A stretch of 34,858 nt of DNA from Planctomycetota bacterium (GCA_029259605.1 JAJDEV010000240.1:1-34858), one strand, 5' to 3'. Positions 17,326-26,177 are shown, numbered from the stretch's first letter. The notes: generated by a model from the sequence alone, not told the origin. A program made the numbers and translations.

Positions 17326-18767
17326 GCCTCTTCGACGACCATCGCGCATCGATCGAGCGCGATCAGTTCTCCGCGGCCGACGGCGGGGCGGCGGCGCGCG
17401 CGAAGGACCTCCGGCGCCACCGTTACTACTACGACGAGATCAAGCGCGTCGTGCGCGCGGCGGTGCCCGACGGCCAGCGCGTGCTGTGCATCCGCAGCGA
17501 CGCCGGGCAGTACCTCGCTTGGGTCAAGCCGTCGCGCGGCGTCGGCGTCGAGATCTCGGAGCGCCTGAACGCGCTCGCGCGCGCGAACGCCCCGGGCTGC
17601 GAGTTCCTCACCGCCGGCGCGCAGGACTTCGAGGTCGACGGCGCGTTCGACACGGTGCTGATCGTCAACGCGGTCAACGAGCTGTTCGACGTGCAGGCGA
17701 CGCTCGAGCGCGCGCGCGACGTGTGCGCCGAGCGCGGCCAGGTCGTCATCGTCTTCTACAACTTCCTGTGGCAACCGCTCGTGCAGCTCGCCGAAGCGCT
17801 GCGCCTCAAGCGCCAACAGCCCAAGCAGAACTGGCTCAGCTTCGGGCACGTCTCGCACCTGCTGCGGTTGTCGGGCTTCGAGCCGGTCGAGCGCTCGCGC
17901 TCGATCCTGTGCCCGTTCGGGATCCCCGGGCTCGCGTGGCTGTTCAACCGGTGTGTCGCGCGGCTGCCGCTCATCGAGAAGCTCGGCATGGTGCAGACCG
18001 TCGTCGCGCGGCCGACGCGCGAGCCCGACGCGCCGCGCTCCCCCACCGTGTCCGTGATCGTCCCGTGCAAGAACGAGCGCGGGAACATCGAGGAGGCCGT
18101 GCTGCGCACGCCGGAGATGGGCGCGGGGACCGAGCTGATCTTCTGCGACGACCGCTCGACCGACGGGACGGGCGACGAGGTGCGGCGCATGCAGCAGGAG
18201 CATCCCGAGCGCGACATCCGGCTCGTCGAAGGCCCCGGCATCTCGAAGGCCGAGAACGTGTGGACCGGCTTCGACGCGGCCAAGAACGACATCGTCATGA
18301 TCCTCGATGGCGACCTCGCGGTCGCGCCCGAGGAGCTGCCCAAGTTCGTCGACGCCCTCGCGCGCGGCCGCGCGCAGTTCGCGAACGGCACGCGCATGGT
18401 GTATCCGATGCGCGGCCAGGCGATGCGGCTCGCGAACCTGTTCGGCAACAAGCTGTTCGGCATGCTGTTCACGCACATCCTCGGCAAGGACATCAGCGAC
18501 ACGCTGTGCGGAACGAAGGCGCTTTGGCGCGACGACTACAAGCGCATGAAGCCGTTGCGCGGCACGTGGGGCATCCGCGATCGCTGGGGCGACTACGAGC
18601 TGATCTTCGGCGCGGCCGCGCTCGGGCTCGAGCGCGTCGACGTCCCGGTGCACTACATGGAGCGCACTTACGGCGAGACGAAGATGACCGGCCGCCTGAA
18701 GAACGCGTGGATCATGCTGCGCATGTGCAAGGCTGCGTTCTTCAAGCTGAAGCGCAGGCGGAGCTGA
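17322..18767 (+). CDS. Fusion: SAM-methyltransferase-like domain plus GT2 glycosyltransferase
   Basis: 481 residues from GTG 17322, overlapping the epimerase stop. Residues about 25-230 look like a class I methyltransferase fold: [12 protein letters not shown] in the place of motif I, GVGVEIS as motif II, and [15 protein letters not shown] and [13 protein letters not shown] later. The glycine-rich motif I is degenerate, so activity is uncertain. From about residue 241 a GT2 glycosyltransferase of the polyprenyl-phosphate type begins: [29 protein letters not shown], the metal-binding LDGDLAV (D329, D331), [11 protein letters not shown] and [11 protein letters not shown]. There is no membrane segment at the C-terminus beyond an amphipathic basic end. 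It likely transfers a sugar to a lipid carrier. The next gene starts 5 nt after its stop. Confidence 0.87.
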   Translation: MSLFDDHRASIERDQFSAADGGAAARAKDLRRHRYYYDEIKRVVRAAVPDGQRVLCIRSDAGQYLAWVKPSRGVGVEISERLNALARANAPGCEFLTAGAQDFEVDGAFDTVLIVNAVNELFDVQATLERARDVCAERGQVVIVFYNFLWQPLVQLAEALRLKRQQPKQNWLSFGHVSHLLRLSGFEPVERSRSILCPFGIPGLAWLFNRCVARLPLIEKLGMVQTVVARPTREPDAPRSPTVSVIVPCKNERGNIEEAVLRTPEMGAGTELIFCDDRSTDGTGDEVRRMQQEHPERDIRLVEGPGISKAENVWTGFDAAKNDIVMILDGDLAVAPEELPKFVDALARGRAQFANGTRMVYPMRGQAMRLANLFGNKLFGMLFTHILGKDISDTLCGTKALWRDDYKRMKPLRGTWGIRDRWGDYELIFGAAALGLERVDVPVHYMERTYGETKMTGRLKNAWIMLRMCKAAFFKLKRRRS

Positions 18768-18772
18768 CGCGC

Positions 18773-19561
18773 GTGGGCTTGCTCAAGTCGCTGCTCGGTC
18801 ATCCGCTGACGCGCGGGCTCGACCTCGACGACCCGCGCACGACCGACCTGCGCCGGCGCATCATCCGCGAGAAGCCGTTCCTGCGCGCGATCTACGCCGA
18901 GTGGTACGCGTTCGTCGCGCGCGAGCTGGCGCGCATCGATGCGTCCGGTGCCACGGGCCGCGTGCTCGAGATCGGCTCGGGCCCCGGCTTCCTGCCCGAG
19001 ATCGTCCCGGACGTGATCACGTCCGAGCTCTTGCTGTCAGAGGGCAACGACCTGGTGCTCGACGCCCAGCGCCTGCCGTTCGCGGACGCATCGCTGCGCG
19101 CGATCGCCATGGTCGACGTGCTGCACCACGTGCCCGACATCGCGCGCTTCCTCGAGGACGCCGCGCGCTGCGTCGCGCCGGGCGGCGCGCTCGTCATGGT
19201 CGAGCCGTGGGTCACGCCGTGGGCGAGCTTCGTGTGGCGCCACTTGCACCACGAACCGTTCGAACCCGACGCGAAAGACTGGACCATCCCGAGCGGCGGT
19301 CCGCTCTCCGGCGCGAACAGCGCGCTGCCGTGGATGGTCTTCGTGCGCGACCGCGAACGCTTCGAGCGCGAGCACGCGGAGTGGCGCATCGAGTCGATCA
19401 CGACCGGCCTCCCGCTGCGCTACCTGCTCTCCGGCGGCGTCGGCATGCGCAGCCTGATGCCAGGCTGGTCGAGCGGCGCATGGCGCTTCGTCGAGCGCTG
19501 CATGGCGCCAGGCAACGGGCTGTGGGCGCTCTACGCGTCGCTGGTCGTGCGCCGCACCTGA
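18773..19561 (+). CDS. Class I SAM-dependent methyltransferase
   Basis: 262 residues from GTG 18773, 5 nt after the upstream stop. Motif I VLEIGSGPGFLPEI is intact, followed by LVLDAQRLPFADASLRAIAMVDVLHHV (motif post-I to motif II of the Methyltransf_11 type) and GGALVMVEPWVTPW. The C-terminal half (WRHLHHEPFEPDAKDW, LPWMVFVRDRERFERE, SSGAWRFVERCM) resembles methyltransferases found in polysaccharide clusters. It is cytoplasmic, acting most likely on a sugar or lipid-linked glycan made by the neighbouring enzymes. The last gene of the operon beginning at 16249, its TGA stop is the first three bases of the outer left copy of the palindromic repeat at 19559. Confidence 0.88.
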   Translation: MGLLKSLLGHPLTRGLDLDDPRTTDLRRRIIREKPFLRAIYAEWYAFVARELARIDASGATGRVLEIGSGPGFLPEIVPDVITSELLLSEGNDLVLDAQRLPFADASLRAIAMVDVLHHVPDIARFLEDAARCVAPGGALVMVEPWVTPWASFVWRHLHHEPFEPDAKDWTIPSGGPLSGANSALPWMVFVRDRERFEREHAEWRIESITTGLPLRYLLSGGVGMRSLMPGWSSGAWRFVERCMAPGNGLWALYASLVVRRT

Positions 19562-19583
19562 GATACGGAGTCGCACACCACCC
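19559..19583 (+). repeat. Outer left copy of the 25/26-bp repeat unit
   Basis: This copy starts TGAGATACGGAGTCGCACAC and ends in CACCACCC. It is identical over 25 bases to the inner copy at 19589-19613 and, inverted, to the copies at 19738-19763 and 19764-19789. A 4-nt spacer (cgcc) separates it from the inner left copy. Its first three bases are the stop codon of the methyltransferase gene. Confidence 0.95.
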
Positions 19584-19587
19584 CGCC

Positions 19588-19763
19588 GTGAGATACGGAG
19601 TCGCACACCACCCGGAGTTTTTCCGAGCAGGAGTGCCGCACCAAGACCGAAGCCGACTCTTCCGAGGCGTTCCGGCCGCTGAACCGTGGAAGAGTCGGCT
19701 TCGGTCTTGGTGCGGCACTCCTGCTCGGAAAAACTCCGGGTGGTGTGCGACTCCGTATCTCAC
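19588..19763. repeat. Perfect 76-bp inverted repeat (giant hairpin) between convergent genes
   Basis: Left arm 19588-19663 and right arm 19688-19763 are exact reverse complements over 76 bp, with a 24-nt loop (19664-19687) centred on ccggccg. The outer third of each arm is the 26-bp unit beginning GTGAGATACGGAGTCG; the inner part contains a T5/A5 run (GGAGTTTTTCCGAGCAGGAG) and ends in CCGACTCTTCC. The inner block ggagtgccgcacca resembles the unit's ggagtcgcacacca, so the arm may itself be built from diverged copies. In RNA either strand would form a very long stem, able to stop transcription or be cut by RNase III. Perfect arms imply recent origin, gene conversion or selection. Small open frames through it are by-products. 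Confidence 0.95.
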
Positions 19764-19789
19764 GGGTGGTGTGCGACTCCGTATCTCAC
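19764..19789 (-). repeat. Outer right copy of the 26-bp repeat unit
   Basis: On the minus strand this reads GTGAGATACGGAGTCGCACA through CACCACCC, identical to the inner copies and directly adjoining the inner right copy at 19738-19763, with no spacer. The TGA of the convergent kelch-like gene (19786-19788) lies within it, mirroring the situation at 19559. Confidence 0.95.
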
Positions 19790-22098
19790 CGCACGCCGAG
19801 CACGCCCGACATCGCGTTCGAGTAGACGCGGCCGCCCTGGTTCGCGCCCGGGTCGAAGACGAGCACCTGGGCGTGGAACTCGTAGCCTGCGAACTCGCTC
19901 GCGAGCGAGAGCGGCGTGAACACGGTGAACTCGGAGCGGCCGGGGCCCGTGATCGACATCGGGAACGTGTGGTCCGGGCGCACGAGCAGCGTGCAGGTCG
20001 GCATCCCGTAGACGTTGAGCGACAGCGGCGGGCCGAGGAGCGTCAGCTGGCGCGGCAAGGGCGCCGAGAACGTGCGCGGCGTTCCGAAGAGCAGCATGCA
20101 CGTGGCACCGTTCGGCGTGCCGCTCACCTCGAAGGTGAACGGCGCGCCGATCCACGGGAGCTGGCCCTCTTTCGACGCGAGCGCGGGCGTGCCGACGGTG
20201 CCGGCGCAACCCGCGCCGAAGAGGTCGAGCGTCGCGGGGTGCGCGGTGCGATAGGCGTACGTCACACCCGACTGCAGGTCGATCACGTCGCCCGTCCCGC
20301 CGTGGTATCCGAGGTTCGCCCATCCCGAAGGAGGAGCGAGCTTGGGCGCGGCCTCCTGCCAACCCTCACCGTCCCACTCCCACGTGTTGGCTTGGAACGG
20401 AGCGATGAACACGAGTCGATCGCGCCACCGGTCGTCGACCAGGGAGCCGAACGCGACGGGCGCGGGCTTGACGCCCAACACTTGCTCGGTCCACTCGCCA
20501 TTCCACACCCAAGTGTCGTCGACGGCGTACGGCCCGAAGCTGTGCACCTCGCCGCCGAACAGCACGAGGTCGCCGGTCGACACGTCGCGCGCGAAGGCCG
20601 CAGCGTGGCGCGCGGGCGGCGACGTCGCCGGGCTGAGGAGCGTCCACGACACACCGTCCCAGCTCCACGTGTCGCCGAGGTTCGTCACCTGGTTGCCGTC
20701 GGTCCCGCCGAAGAGCAGCACGGTCCCGGTCGCCGGGTCGTACTCCATCGCCGCGTCCATGCGCGGCGACGGCCCCTGGCCCGCGGCGGCGACCAGCGTC
20801 CACGTCGTCCCGTCGTACTCCCACGTGTCGCTGTGCGGATCGGTGTAGTTGCCGTTGATCACGTCGTTGCGGCCGCCGAAGACGACCGTACGTTCGCGCA
20901 CCGGGTCGTACGTCATCGCGAGGCGCGAGCGCGGTCCGGGGCGAACGAGCGGCTCCATCAGGCGCCAGCGCTCACCGTCCCATTCATAGGTGTCGTTGTT
21001 GTTCAGGATCGTCACCGGCGTTCCGTGTCCGGCGCTGAACACCTCGCGTCCGCCGAAGACGACGACGCGATCGCGCGCTTCGTCGTACCCCACGCCGGGA
21101 AAGCTCGTGTTCTGCGCCGGACTCGTGACGGGCTCGCCCGTCCAGTCCGCGCCGTCCCAGCTCCACGTCCGCGCCGAGCGCACGCTGAACTCGAGGCCGC
21201 CGTGCGCGATCGTCCGTCCGTGCTTGGCGTCGTAGGCCATCGCGAGCTGCGACGGCGACCCCGGTGAGGTGGCGGGGAAGCGCTCGAGCCAGTCCGTTCC
21301 GTCCCACTCCCACGTTCCCTTGTTGCCGAACAGCACCGTGCGCGCGCGCTGCGCGTCGTACGCCATCGCGTGCTGGGCCTGGTTGTTCGGAGCGGCGGGA
21401 TACGTGCGCCGCGTCCAAAGCGCGCCGTCGTACTCCCACGTCTCGCCCGGCGCGGTCGCGGAGAACGGCGCGCCGTTGCCGCCGTGCAGGACCATCACGC
21501 CGCGCGCCGAGTCGAACGCCATCGCCGCTCCCCACCGCGCGTTCGGTCGCGGCGGCTGCGTGTAGCGGTACCACTGCGTCCCGTTCCACTCCCAGGTCGT
21601 CTCCGTGCTCGCGTTCGTCGATGCGTTGACGATGCCGCCGTAGAGCACGGTAACGCCGCGGAGCGAGTCGTACGCCATCGCGCACGCGTGGCGCGCCTCC
21701 GGGCGAATGGTCGGCGTGCGCTCGGTCCACGTCCCGTCGTCCCACTCCCACGTGTCGTCGTAGAGCGTGCTCGACGACGACGCGGGCGTCCCGCCGAAGA
21801 GCGTCATCACTCCGCGCTGGGCGTCGAAGGAGAGCCCGAAGTTCACGCGCTGCGAAGGCCCGCCGGTCGACGCGAGCCGCCACTCGCCGTCGTACTCCCA
21901 AACCTCGACCGGGTTGGCATAGGCCGTGACGAGCAACACGCGCTCGTTCACCGGGTCCCACACCGCCGCGTGGTTCGAGTCGGCGCCGAGCAGGGGAAGG
22001 CGCTCCCACTTCGCCTGGCCGAAGGCGAGCGGCGCGGCGAGGACGAGGAGCAGGAAGGCGAGCAGGCGCGGACGCTGGAACGAGCGGAGGGCGATCAT
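19786..22098 (-). CDS. Exported kelch-type beta-propeller protein
   Basis: 770 residues from ATG 22098, chosen for its signal peptide (MIALRSFQRPRLLAFLLLVLAAPLAFGQ); the frame is open upstream with shadow sequence. About eleven tandem repeats of 50-60 residues follow the pattern DTWEWDG..W....P...P..R...AMAYD..R...VLFGG, as in kelch or galactose-oxidase-like propellers; more than seven blades suggests two propellers or one large array. The last about 140 residues form a Planctomycetes-type C-terminal domain: LFGAGCAGTVGTPAL, GAPFTFEVSGTPNGATCMLLFG and a final SNAMSGVLGVR. It is presumably secreted or surface-bound, with binding rather than catalysis expected. Its stop sits inside the outer palindrome repeat; a 184-bp divergent gap separates it from the next gene. 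Confidence 0.85.
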   Translation of the reverse strand: MIALRSFQRPRLLAFLLLVLAAPLAFGQAKWERLPLLGADSNHAAVWDPVNERVLLVTAYANPVEVWEYDGEWRLASTGGPSQRVNFGLSFDAQRGVMTLFGGTPASSSSTLYDDTWEWDDGTWTERTPTIRPEARHACAMAYDSLRGVTVLYGGIVNASTNASTETTWEWNGTQWYRYTQPPRPNARWGAAMAFDSARGVMVLHGGNGAPFSATAPGETWEYDGALWTRRTYPAAPNNQAQHAMAYDAQRARTVLFGNKGTWEWDGTDWLERFPATSPGSPSQLAMAYDAKHGRTIAHGGLEFSVRSARTWSWDGADWTGEPVTSPAQNTSFPGVGYDEARDRVVVFGGREVFSAGHGTPVTILNNNDTYEWDGERWRLMEPLVRPGPRSRLAMTYDPVRERTVVFGGRNDVINGNYTDPHSDTWEYDGTTWTLVAAAGQGPSPRMDAAMEYDPATGTVLLFGGTDGNQVTNLGDTWSWDGVSWTLLSPATSPPARHAAAFARDVSTGDLVLFGGEVHSFGPYAVDDTWVWNGEWTEQVLGVKPAPVAFGSLVDDRWRDRLVFIAPFQANTWEWDGEGWQEAAPKLAPPSGWANLGYHGGTGDVIDLQSGVTYAYRTAHPATLDLFGAGCAGTVGTPALASKEGQLPWIGAPFTFEVSGTPNGATCMLLFGTPRTFSAPLPRQLTLLGPPLSLNVYGMPTCTLLVRPDHTFPMSITGPGRSEFTVFTPLSLASEFAGYEFHAQVLVFDPGANQGGRVYSNAMSGVLGVR

Positions 22099-22282
22099 GG
22101 GGCGTTCCGAGGGGATGCACGAAGGGCAGCGGGAAGACCGTAGCGGCGGCGCGCGCGCGCGACCACCCGGCCCGCTCTCCCTTCCCACGGCCCCCCGCGC
22201 CGTTGCAAGAAACCCGGGGAATGCGGCGCCGACGCGGGCGAGAGCGGCGACCCGTCCGATCCAATCGGTTAGAACGACCCGC

Positions 22283-23680
22283 GTGAACGTTGAAGCGGAC
22301 ACGAAGCGCTCGCGCGGGCTCCTCTGGCTGCTCGTGCTGTCGATGCTGATCAAGCTGGCGATCGTGCCCCTGGTCGTCGGCATGGAGCAGAAGGCGGACG
22401 AGCGCCAGTACGTCGCCGCGGCGCCGACGATCGTCGCCACGGGCGCACCGCGCTATCCGAACCCGAACTGGGACGAGGCGCACGCGGCGCCGGGGATGCC
22501 GTACTTCCTCGCCGGTTGCTACGCGCTCGCGGGCGAGTCCGGGTTCAAGACGCTCGCGCGCGTCGTGCAGGTGCTGCTCAGCGTGTTCACGCTGTTGCTC
22601 GTCCACGCGCTCGCGCTACGCCTCGGCGCCGGTCCACGCACCGCGCTGCTCGCCACCGCGCTCGTCGCGCTCGACCCGACGCAGATCGCCTTCACGCACT
22701 ACTTCTGGGCGGAGAGCCTGTACTCGTTCCTGTCGATCTGGGCGGTGTGGTTGCTCGTGTCGGCGGCGGACGGCGAGCGCAACTACGGCGCGGCGTTCGG
22801 CGCGGGGCTCGTCGCGGGCGTCGCGACCTTGACGCGCGGGCTCTTGTTCGGACTCACGCCCTTGATCGTGCTGTGGCTGCTCTTCGCCGGTGCTGCGTCG
22901 CCCGGCCGCCGCGTGGGGAGCGCGACGCTCTTCGTGCTCGGCCTCGTGCTGGCGATCGCGCCGTGGAGCCTCCGCAACACCGAGCGCTACGGCAAGTTCC
23001 TGCTCGTCAGCACGAACGTCGGCGCCGTCCTCGCCAAGGGCGCCAACCCGATCACGCCCGAGAACCACGACCTCGGCCTCGGAGGTTGGAGCACCGAGCT
23101 GCGCGAGTACACGCGCCTGCACGGCCCCGACTACCGCGACGTCATCCCGATGCGCCCGCGCTACATCTCGGAAGACATCGTCGAGCAGAACGACGTGCGC
23201 ACGCGCGAGGGCCTGGCGTTCCTGCTCGACTACCCCGCGCTCACCCTGCGCAACGCGCGCATCCGACTGCAGTACCTGGTCAACCCCACGTCGTTCCTGA
23301 TCCGCCACATCCGCGAGGGCTACTACGGCGAGCTCCCACGCTGGTTCAGCGAGCCGGTCATCGCGCTGACGCTGCTCGCGTCGATGGTGGTGATGGCGGG
23401 CTTCGTGTTCGGGGTGTTCGTCGCGCGGAACGACCCGGACAAGATGCTGACGCTCATCGTCGTCGTCGGGTCGCTCGCGATTTGCGCGCTCGTCGCGGCG
23501 GTGTCGCGGTATCGCGTTCCGCTCGTGCCGCTGATGGCACCGTATGCGGCGCTGGCGTTGACGCGGGTCGCGGATGTGAAGCGGGAAGTGAGGCGGGCAC
23601 CGTTCTGGTTGCTGGGGGCACCGGTGCTCGTGTTCCTCGCGGTGGTGTGGGTGATGTACTTGCCGTTGAACTACCGATAA
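22283..23680 (+). CDS. GT39-like membrane glycosyltransferase
   Basis: 465 residues from GTG 22283 (longer upstream frames read through the divergent kelch gene and are shadow). The first membrane segment (LLWLLVLSMLIKLAIVPLVVG) is followed by KADERQY with D39-E40, the acidic motif of PMT/ArnT-like GT-C enzymes, then PNPNWDEAHAAPGMPYFLAG and about nine further membrane segments, ending with a short periplasmic or cytoplasmic tail (VMYLPLNYR). WSLRNTERYGKFLLVSTNVGAVLAKGANP is typical of this family's large loop in bacterial members. It uses a polyprenyl-phosphate sugar; the acceptor is unknown. It lies 22 nt upstream of the HEPN gene, where base composition changes sharply. Confidence 0.88.
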   Translation: MNVEADTKRSRGLLWLLVLSMLIKLAIVPLVVGMEQKADERQYVAAAPTIVATGAPRYPNPNWDEAHAAPGMPYFLAGCYALAGESGFKTLARVVQVLLSVFTLLLVHALALRLGAGPRTALLATALVALDPTQIAFTHYFWAESLYSFLSIWAVWLLVSAADGERNYGAAFGAGLVAGVATLTRGLLFGLTPLIVLWLLFAGAASPGRRVGSATLFVLGLVLAIAPWSLRNTERYGKFLLVSTNVGAVLAKGANPITPENHDLGLGGWSTELREYTRLHGPDYRDVIPMRPRYISEDIVEQNDVRTREGLAFLLDYPALTLRNARIRLQYLVNPTSFLIRHIREGYYGELPRWFSEPVIALTLLASMVVMAGFVFGVFVARNDPDKMLTLIVVVGSLAICALVAAVSRYRVPLVPLMAPYAALALTRVADVKREVRRAPFWLLGAPVLVFLAVVWVMYLPLNYR

Positions 23681-23693
23681 GCGGCCCCGGACT

Positions 23694-23697
23694 GGAG
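23694..23697 (+). promoter_or_regulatory. Shine-Dalgarno GGAG of the HEPN gene
   Basis: GGAG lies 5 nt before ATG 23703. A clear site like this is unusual in this window, where most starts have none, and it fits the idea that the gene came from elsewhere. Confidence 0.6.
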
Positions 23698-23702
23698 TCA
23701 CG

Positions 23703-24425
23703 ATGAATCCCATCACGCTAAACGCGGGAGAGCAGCTAGTCGCCGTGCGTGAATCAGATGGCACGTGCACTGCGACCGTCTTGTACGCGGGCGTACACTT
23801 CCTGGCGGCTCTTGACGCGTGTGAGCGCATGCGCGGAGACAAGGGCCGCTCCTCCGACGCGGCATCTGCGATCATGTCCGCAGCGGCGGCAGCCGAGGCC
23901 TTCATCTCAGAACTCGCGTACGTAGCCGATCAAGCCACGACGGTCGAACTGCGCTCGGGACGCGAACACCCGCGGCTGGAGACGTTCGCGGCGGTGATGC
24001 TGTCGGATGGCGAAGCGAGTCGGGTGAACCTTCGCTCACGGTTCCTAGTCGCGAAGCTGCTCCTTACCGCGAAGGCATACTCGAAGGGCAGCCAGCCGTT
24101 TCAGGACTTCTCGTTCCTTGTCGACCTTCGCAACTGCCTTGCTCACTTGAAGCCGACATCTATTGAGGACACTGTCGGTGAAGCAAGCATTATCGGTGGC
24201 CTCCAGACCCGCAACTTGGTTGTTGAAAACCACCCGAGTCTTCTCGGCAACGTCATGACATTCCAAGTCGCCCGTTTCGCATGCAACTCCGCATCGTCAA
24301 TCATCCGGGACATGCATGATTCATGTCCGATTCCGGAAGCGTCCGTCTCGCGCCTCACGGTGGCGCAAACGCTAGAGGGCACGCCGAACCTACTTGATGT
24401 ATTGTTCCCTTTCGTCGCCGAGTGA
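23703..24425 (+). CDS. HEPN-domain protein, possible RNase/defence or toxin type
   Basis: 240 residues from ATG 23703. The protein is mostly helical. A helix with SAAAAAEAFISELAYVAD (about 58-75) and a later LVDLRNCLAHLKP carrying R143-N-C-L-A-H148 match the HEPN fold, whose Rx4-6H motif, here with the polar Asn after Arg, is the RNase active site in catalytic members. HEPN proteins serve in toxin-antitoxin, abortive-infection and CRISPR-linked systems, but non-catalytic housekeeping forms exist. No MNT nucleotidyltransferase partner is adjacent. The gene has visibly lower G+C (about 53-60% over 24061-24420) than its neighbours, suggesting transfer. The following gene starts 12 nt after the stop and may be co-transcribed. 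Confidence 0.65.
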   Translation: MNPITLNAGEQLVAVRESDGTCTATVLYAGVHFLAALDACERMRGDKGRSSDAASAIMSAAAAAEAFISELAYVADQATTVELRSGREHPRLETFAAVMLSDGEASRVNLRSRFLVAKLLLTAKAYSKGSQPFQDFSFLVDLRNCLAHLKPTSIEDTVGEASIIGGLQTRNLVVENHPSLLGNVMTFQVARFACNSASSIIRDMHDSCPIPEASVSRLTVAQTLEGTPNLLDVLFPFVAE

Positions 24426-24437
24426 GAGCGCAGAACC

Positions 24438-26177
24438 GTGTCGCGAGTTCGAACCGGAAGCACGATCACGCCCCGGCCTCAACTCGCGAGCCGCAACCAT
24501 TGCGGATCTGAAAGGCGCGCGCGATCGTCACGTTCAGGGGGGATTCGCATAGAGACTCGCGCATTTGGGAAGCTCCTTGTGGTGGTCGCGGTCGCGGTCG
24601 CGTTGTCGGTGATCGTGCTTGTCGTGCGCTGGATAGATGGACCGAATCGGGACGCGACACATGCTCTCGCCAGCGCGACTTCCGATTCGTCGGGAGCGCT
24701 GGAAACGCCCAACGGGCTCTCTGCACCGCGCAGTGCGCTCTCGCCCGCCATGGAACGCGAGAGCGTCGCCGGTGACCCTGTCCCTCCCAACCTCAAGTCG
24801 GCATCCTCGATCGCGATCGAGGTCGTCGACGAGAGCGGCCGGAGCATCGAGCGTGCCGAGCTCGCGCTCTCGCGTACGCCGATGCGCTTGCACGACGCGT
24901 CGGGCATCCGCGTCGTCGGACAAACCGGTTCCGACGGGCGCGCGACGATCTCTCTCGACACCAAGGACCGCTGGGTCAAGATCGTCGCTTCGGCGAGCGG
25001 CTATCTGACCTCGGTGGTCCCTATTCCCGCTCTCGACGACGGGTTCGAGCGCATCACGATGACGCGCGCGTGCGACCAGCTCTTCCGTTGCATCGATCTG
25101 GACCGCGTGCCGCTCGCGGGCGTCGGTGTCACGACGTGGATGGTGAACGCGACGTCCGAGGCGGTCGACGCCAGCCCGCTCGGCGATCGGTTCCGCGGCG
25201 CGCGCTACGTGGCCGAGACGGACCGCAACGGCATCGCGGAGTTGCGCTCGCTCCTCGCCGGCGACTACGACTTTCGCGTTCGTCTCGAGAACCACGCGAT
25301 CGCCGCTGGCTCGACTCGCCGAGTGACAGTCCCCGGCGACCCGATCGAAGTTGTCCTGTGTCCTCTGGTCGGAGGCGTCGTCGTTGGACGTGACGGACAT
25401 CGGATTGCGGACGCGGTTTATACGGTTTCCGGTCCGTACGACCTGTCGACGTACCGGACCGACGACGTGACCGCGGCCAGAGCCCGGCTCGAGACGCAGT
25501 ACGCAGGGAGCTCGGCATTCGTCGCGGCGTTGGCGAGCAGCGAACCTCCCCCACCGATCCAATGCGAGATCTTCATGGAGGGATCCGGCGTGATGACCGT
25601 GAACATGAAGATGTACCGCCTCGCGGACGGTGTAGTCCCCACAGTCGTCGCTCCGACGAGCGAGCCCGATGAGATCGGTCGGGTAACGATCACGATCGTG
25701 GACGCGAACGGGAGGACGATCGAGCCCGAGGGGTTTCGAATCGACCTGGGAACCGATCCGAACATACCTCTGAGCGTCGACATCGACCTCGGCGCTCCAA
25801 TGTTGCTCCCCGTCGGCGAGCACCCGGTGAGCACGACCGCCCTCTGGATGCAAGATCGGTTCGAGCCAGCGTCCGTGCGCGTGCCGGGCGAATGCGTGAT
25901 CCGGCTGTCGGACCTGTTCCGCCACTGCCGTATCGTCGTGTCGGACGAAGGCGGAACGCTGCTCGGCGGGTATCAGGTTTGGACGAACGTCGAGGGCCAC
26001 CTTCGAACCATGCACGTCGGCGAACCACAACAGGCGGAGGCGTGGCTTCCGCTCGGTCCAACGTCCCTGTGGTTCAATTCCGGCGATTTCGAAACGTTCG
26101 CGTTCGACGTCGAGATCGTGGACGCGCTCGACGTCGCGCCGCAGAGGATCGAGGTCACGGTTCCGTCTTCCGGCTGA
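24438..26177 (+). CDS. Membrane-anchored protein with Ig-like/carboxypeptidase-regulatory-like repeats
   Basis: 579 residues if started at GTG 24438, 12 nt after the HEPN stop; GTG codons nearer the membrane segment are alternatives. A basic N-terminal stretch precedes a single membrane segment at about 46-64 (KLLVVVAVAVALSVIVLVV), so the rest faces outside. After a low-complexity Ser/Ala linker, IAIEVVDESGRSIERAELAL with GQTGSDGRATISL (about 126-175) is the pattern of a CarboxypepD_reg-type beta sandwich, repeated more weakly at TDRNGIAELRSLLAGDYDFRV and near VTITIVDANGRTIEP. No enzyme motif is visible. Composition is somewhat less GC-rich than the flanks. The 3' end overlaps the convergent gene by 23 nt. 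Function unknown. Confidence 0.68.
   Translation: MSRVRTGSTITPRPQLASRNHCGSERRARSSRSGGIRIETRAFGKLLVVVAVAVALSVIVLVVRWIDGPNRDATHALASATSDSSGALETPNGLSAPRSALSPAMERESVAGDPVPPNLKSASSIAIEVVDESGRSIERAELALSRTPMRLHDASGIRVVGQTGSDGRATISLDTKDRWVKIVASASGYLTSVVPIPALDDGFERITMTRACDQLFRCIDLDRVPLAGVGVTTWMVNATSEAVDASPLGDRFRGARYVAETDRNGIAELRSLLAGDYDFRVRLENHAIAAGSTRRVTVPGDPIEVVLCPLVGGVVVGRDGHRIADAVYTVSGPYDLSTYRTDDVTAARARLETQYAGSSAFVAALASSEPPPPIQCEIFMEGSGVMTVNMKMYRLADGVVPTVVAPTSEPDEIGRVTITIVDANGRTIEPEGFRIDLGTDPNIPLSVDIDLGAPMLLPVGEHPVSTTALWMQDRFEPASVRVPGECVIRLSDLFRHCRIVVSDEGGTLLGGYQVWTNVEGHLRTMHVGEPQQAEAWLPLGPTSLWFNSGDFETFAFDVEIVDALDVAPQRIEVTVPSSG

Noticed and set aside
19559..19789. CRISPR array
   Set aside because: The unit is repeated four times, but in inverted pairs without regular spacers and without cas genes.
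19398..19919. Small open frames crossing the large palindrome on both strands
   Set aside because: They are the palindrome read in frame, giving mirrored peptide sequences; no start signal or family supports them.
24430..24470. gagttcgaacc string resembling a tRNA T loop
   Set aside because: No matching stems on either strand; it lies in the start of an open coding frame.
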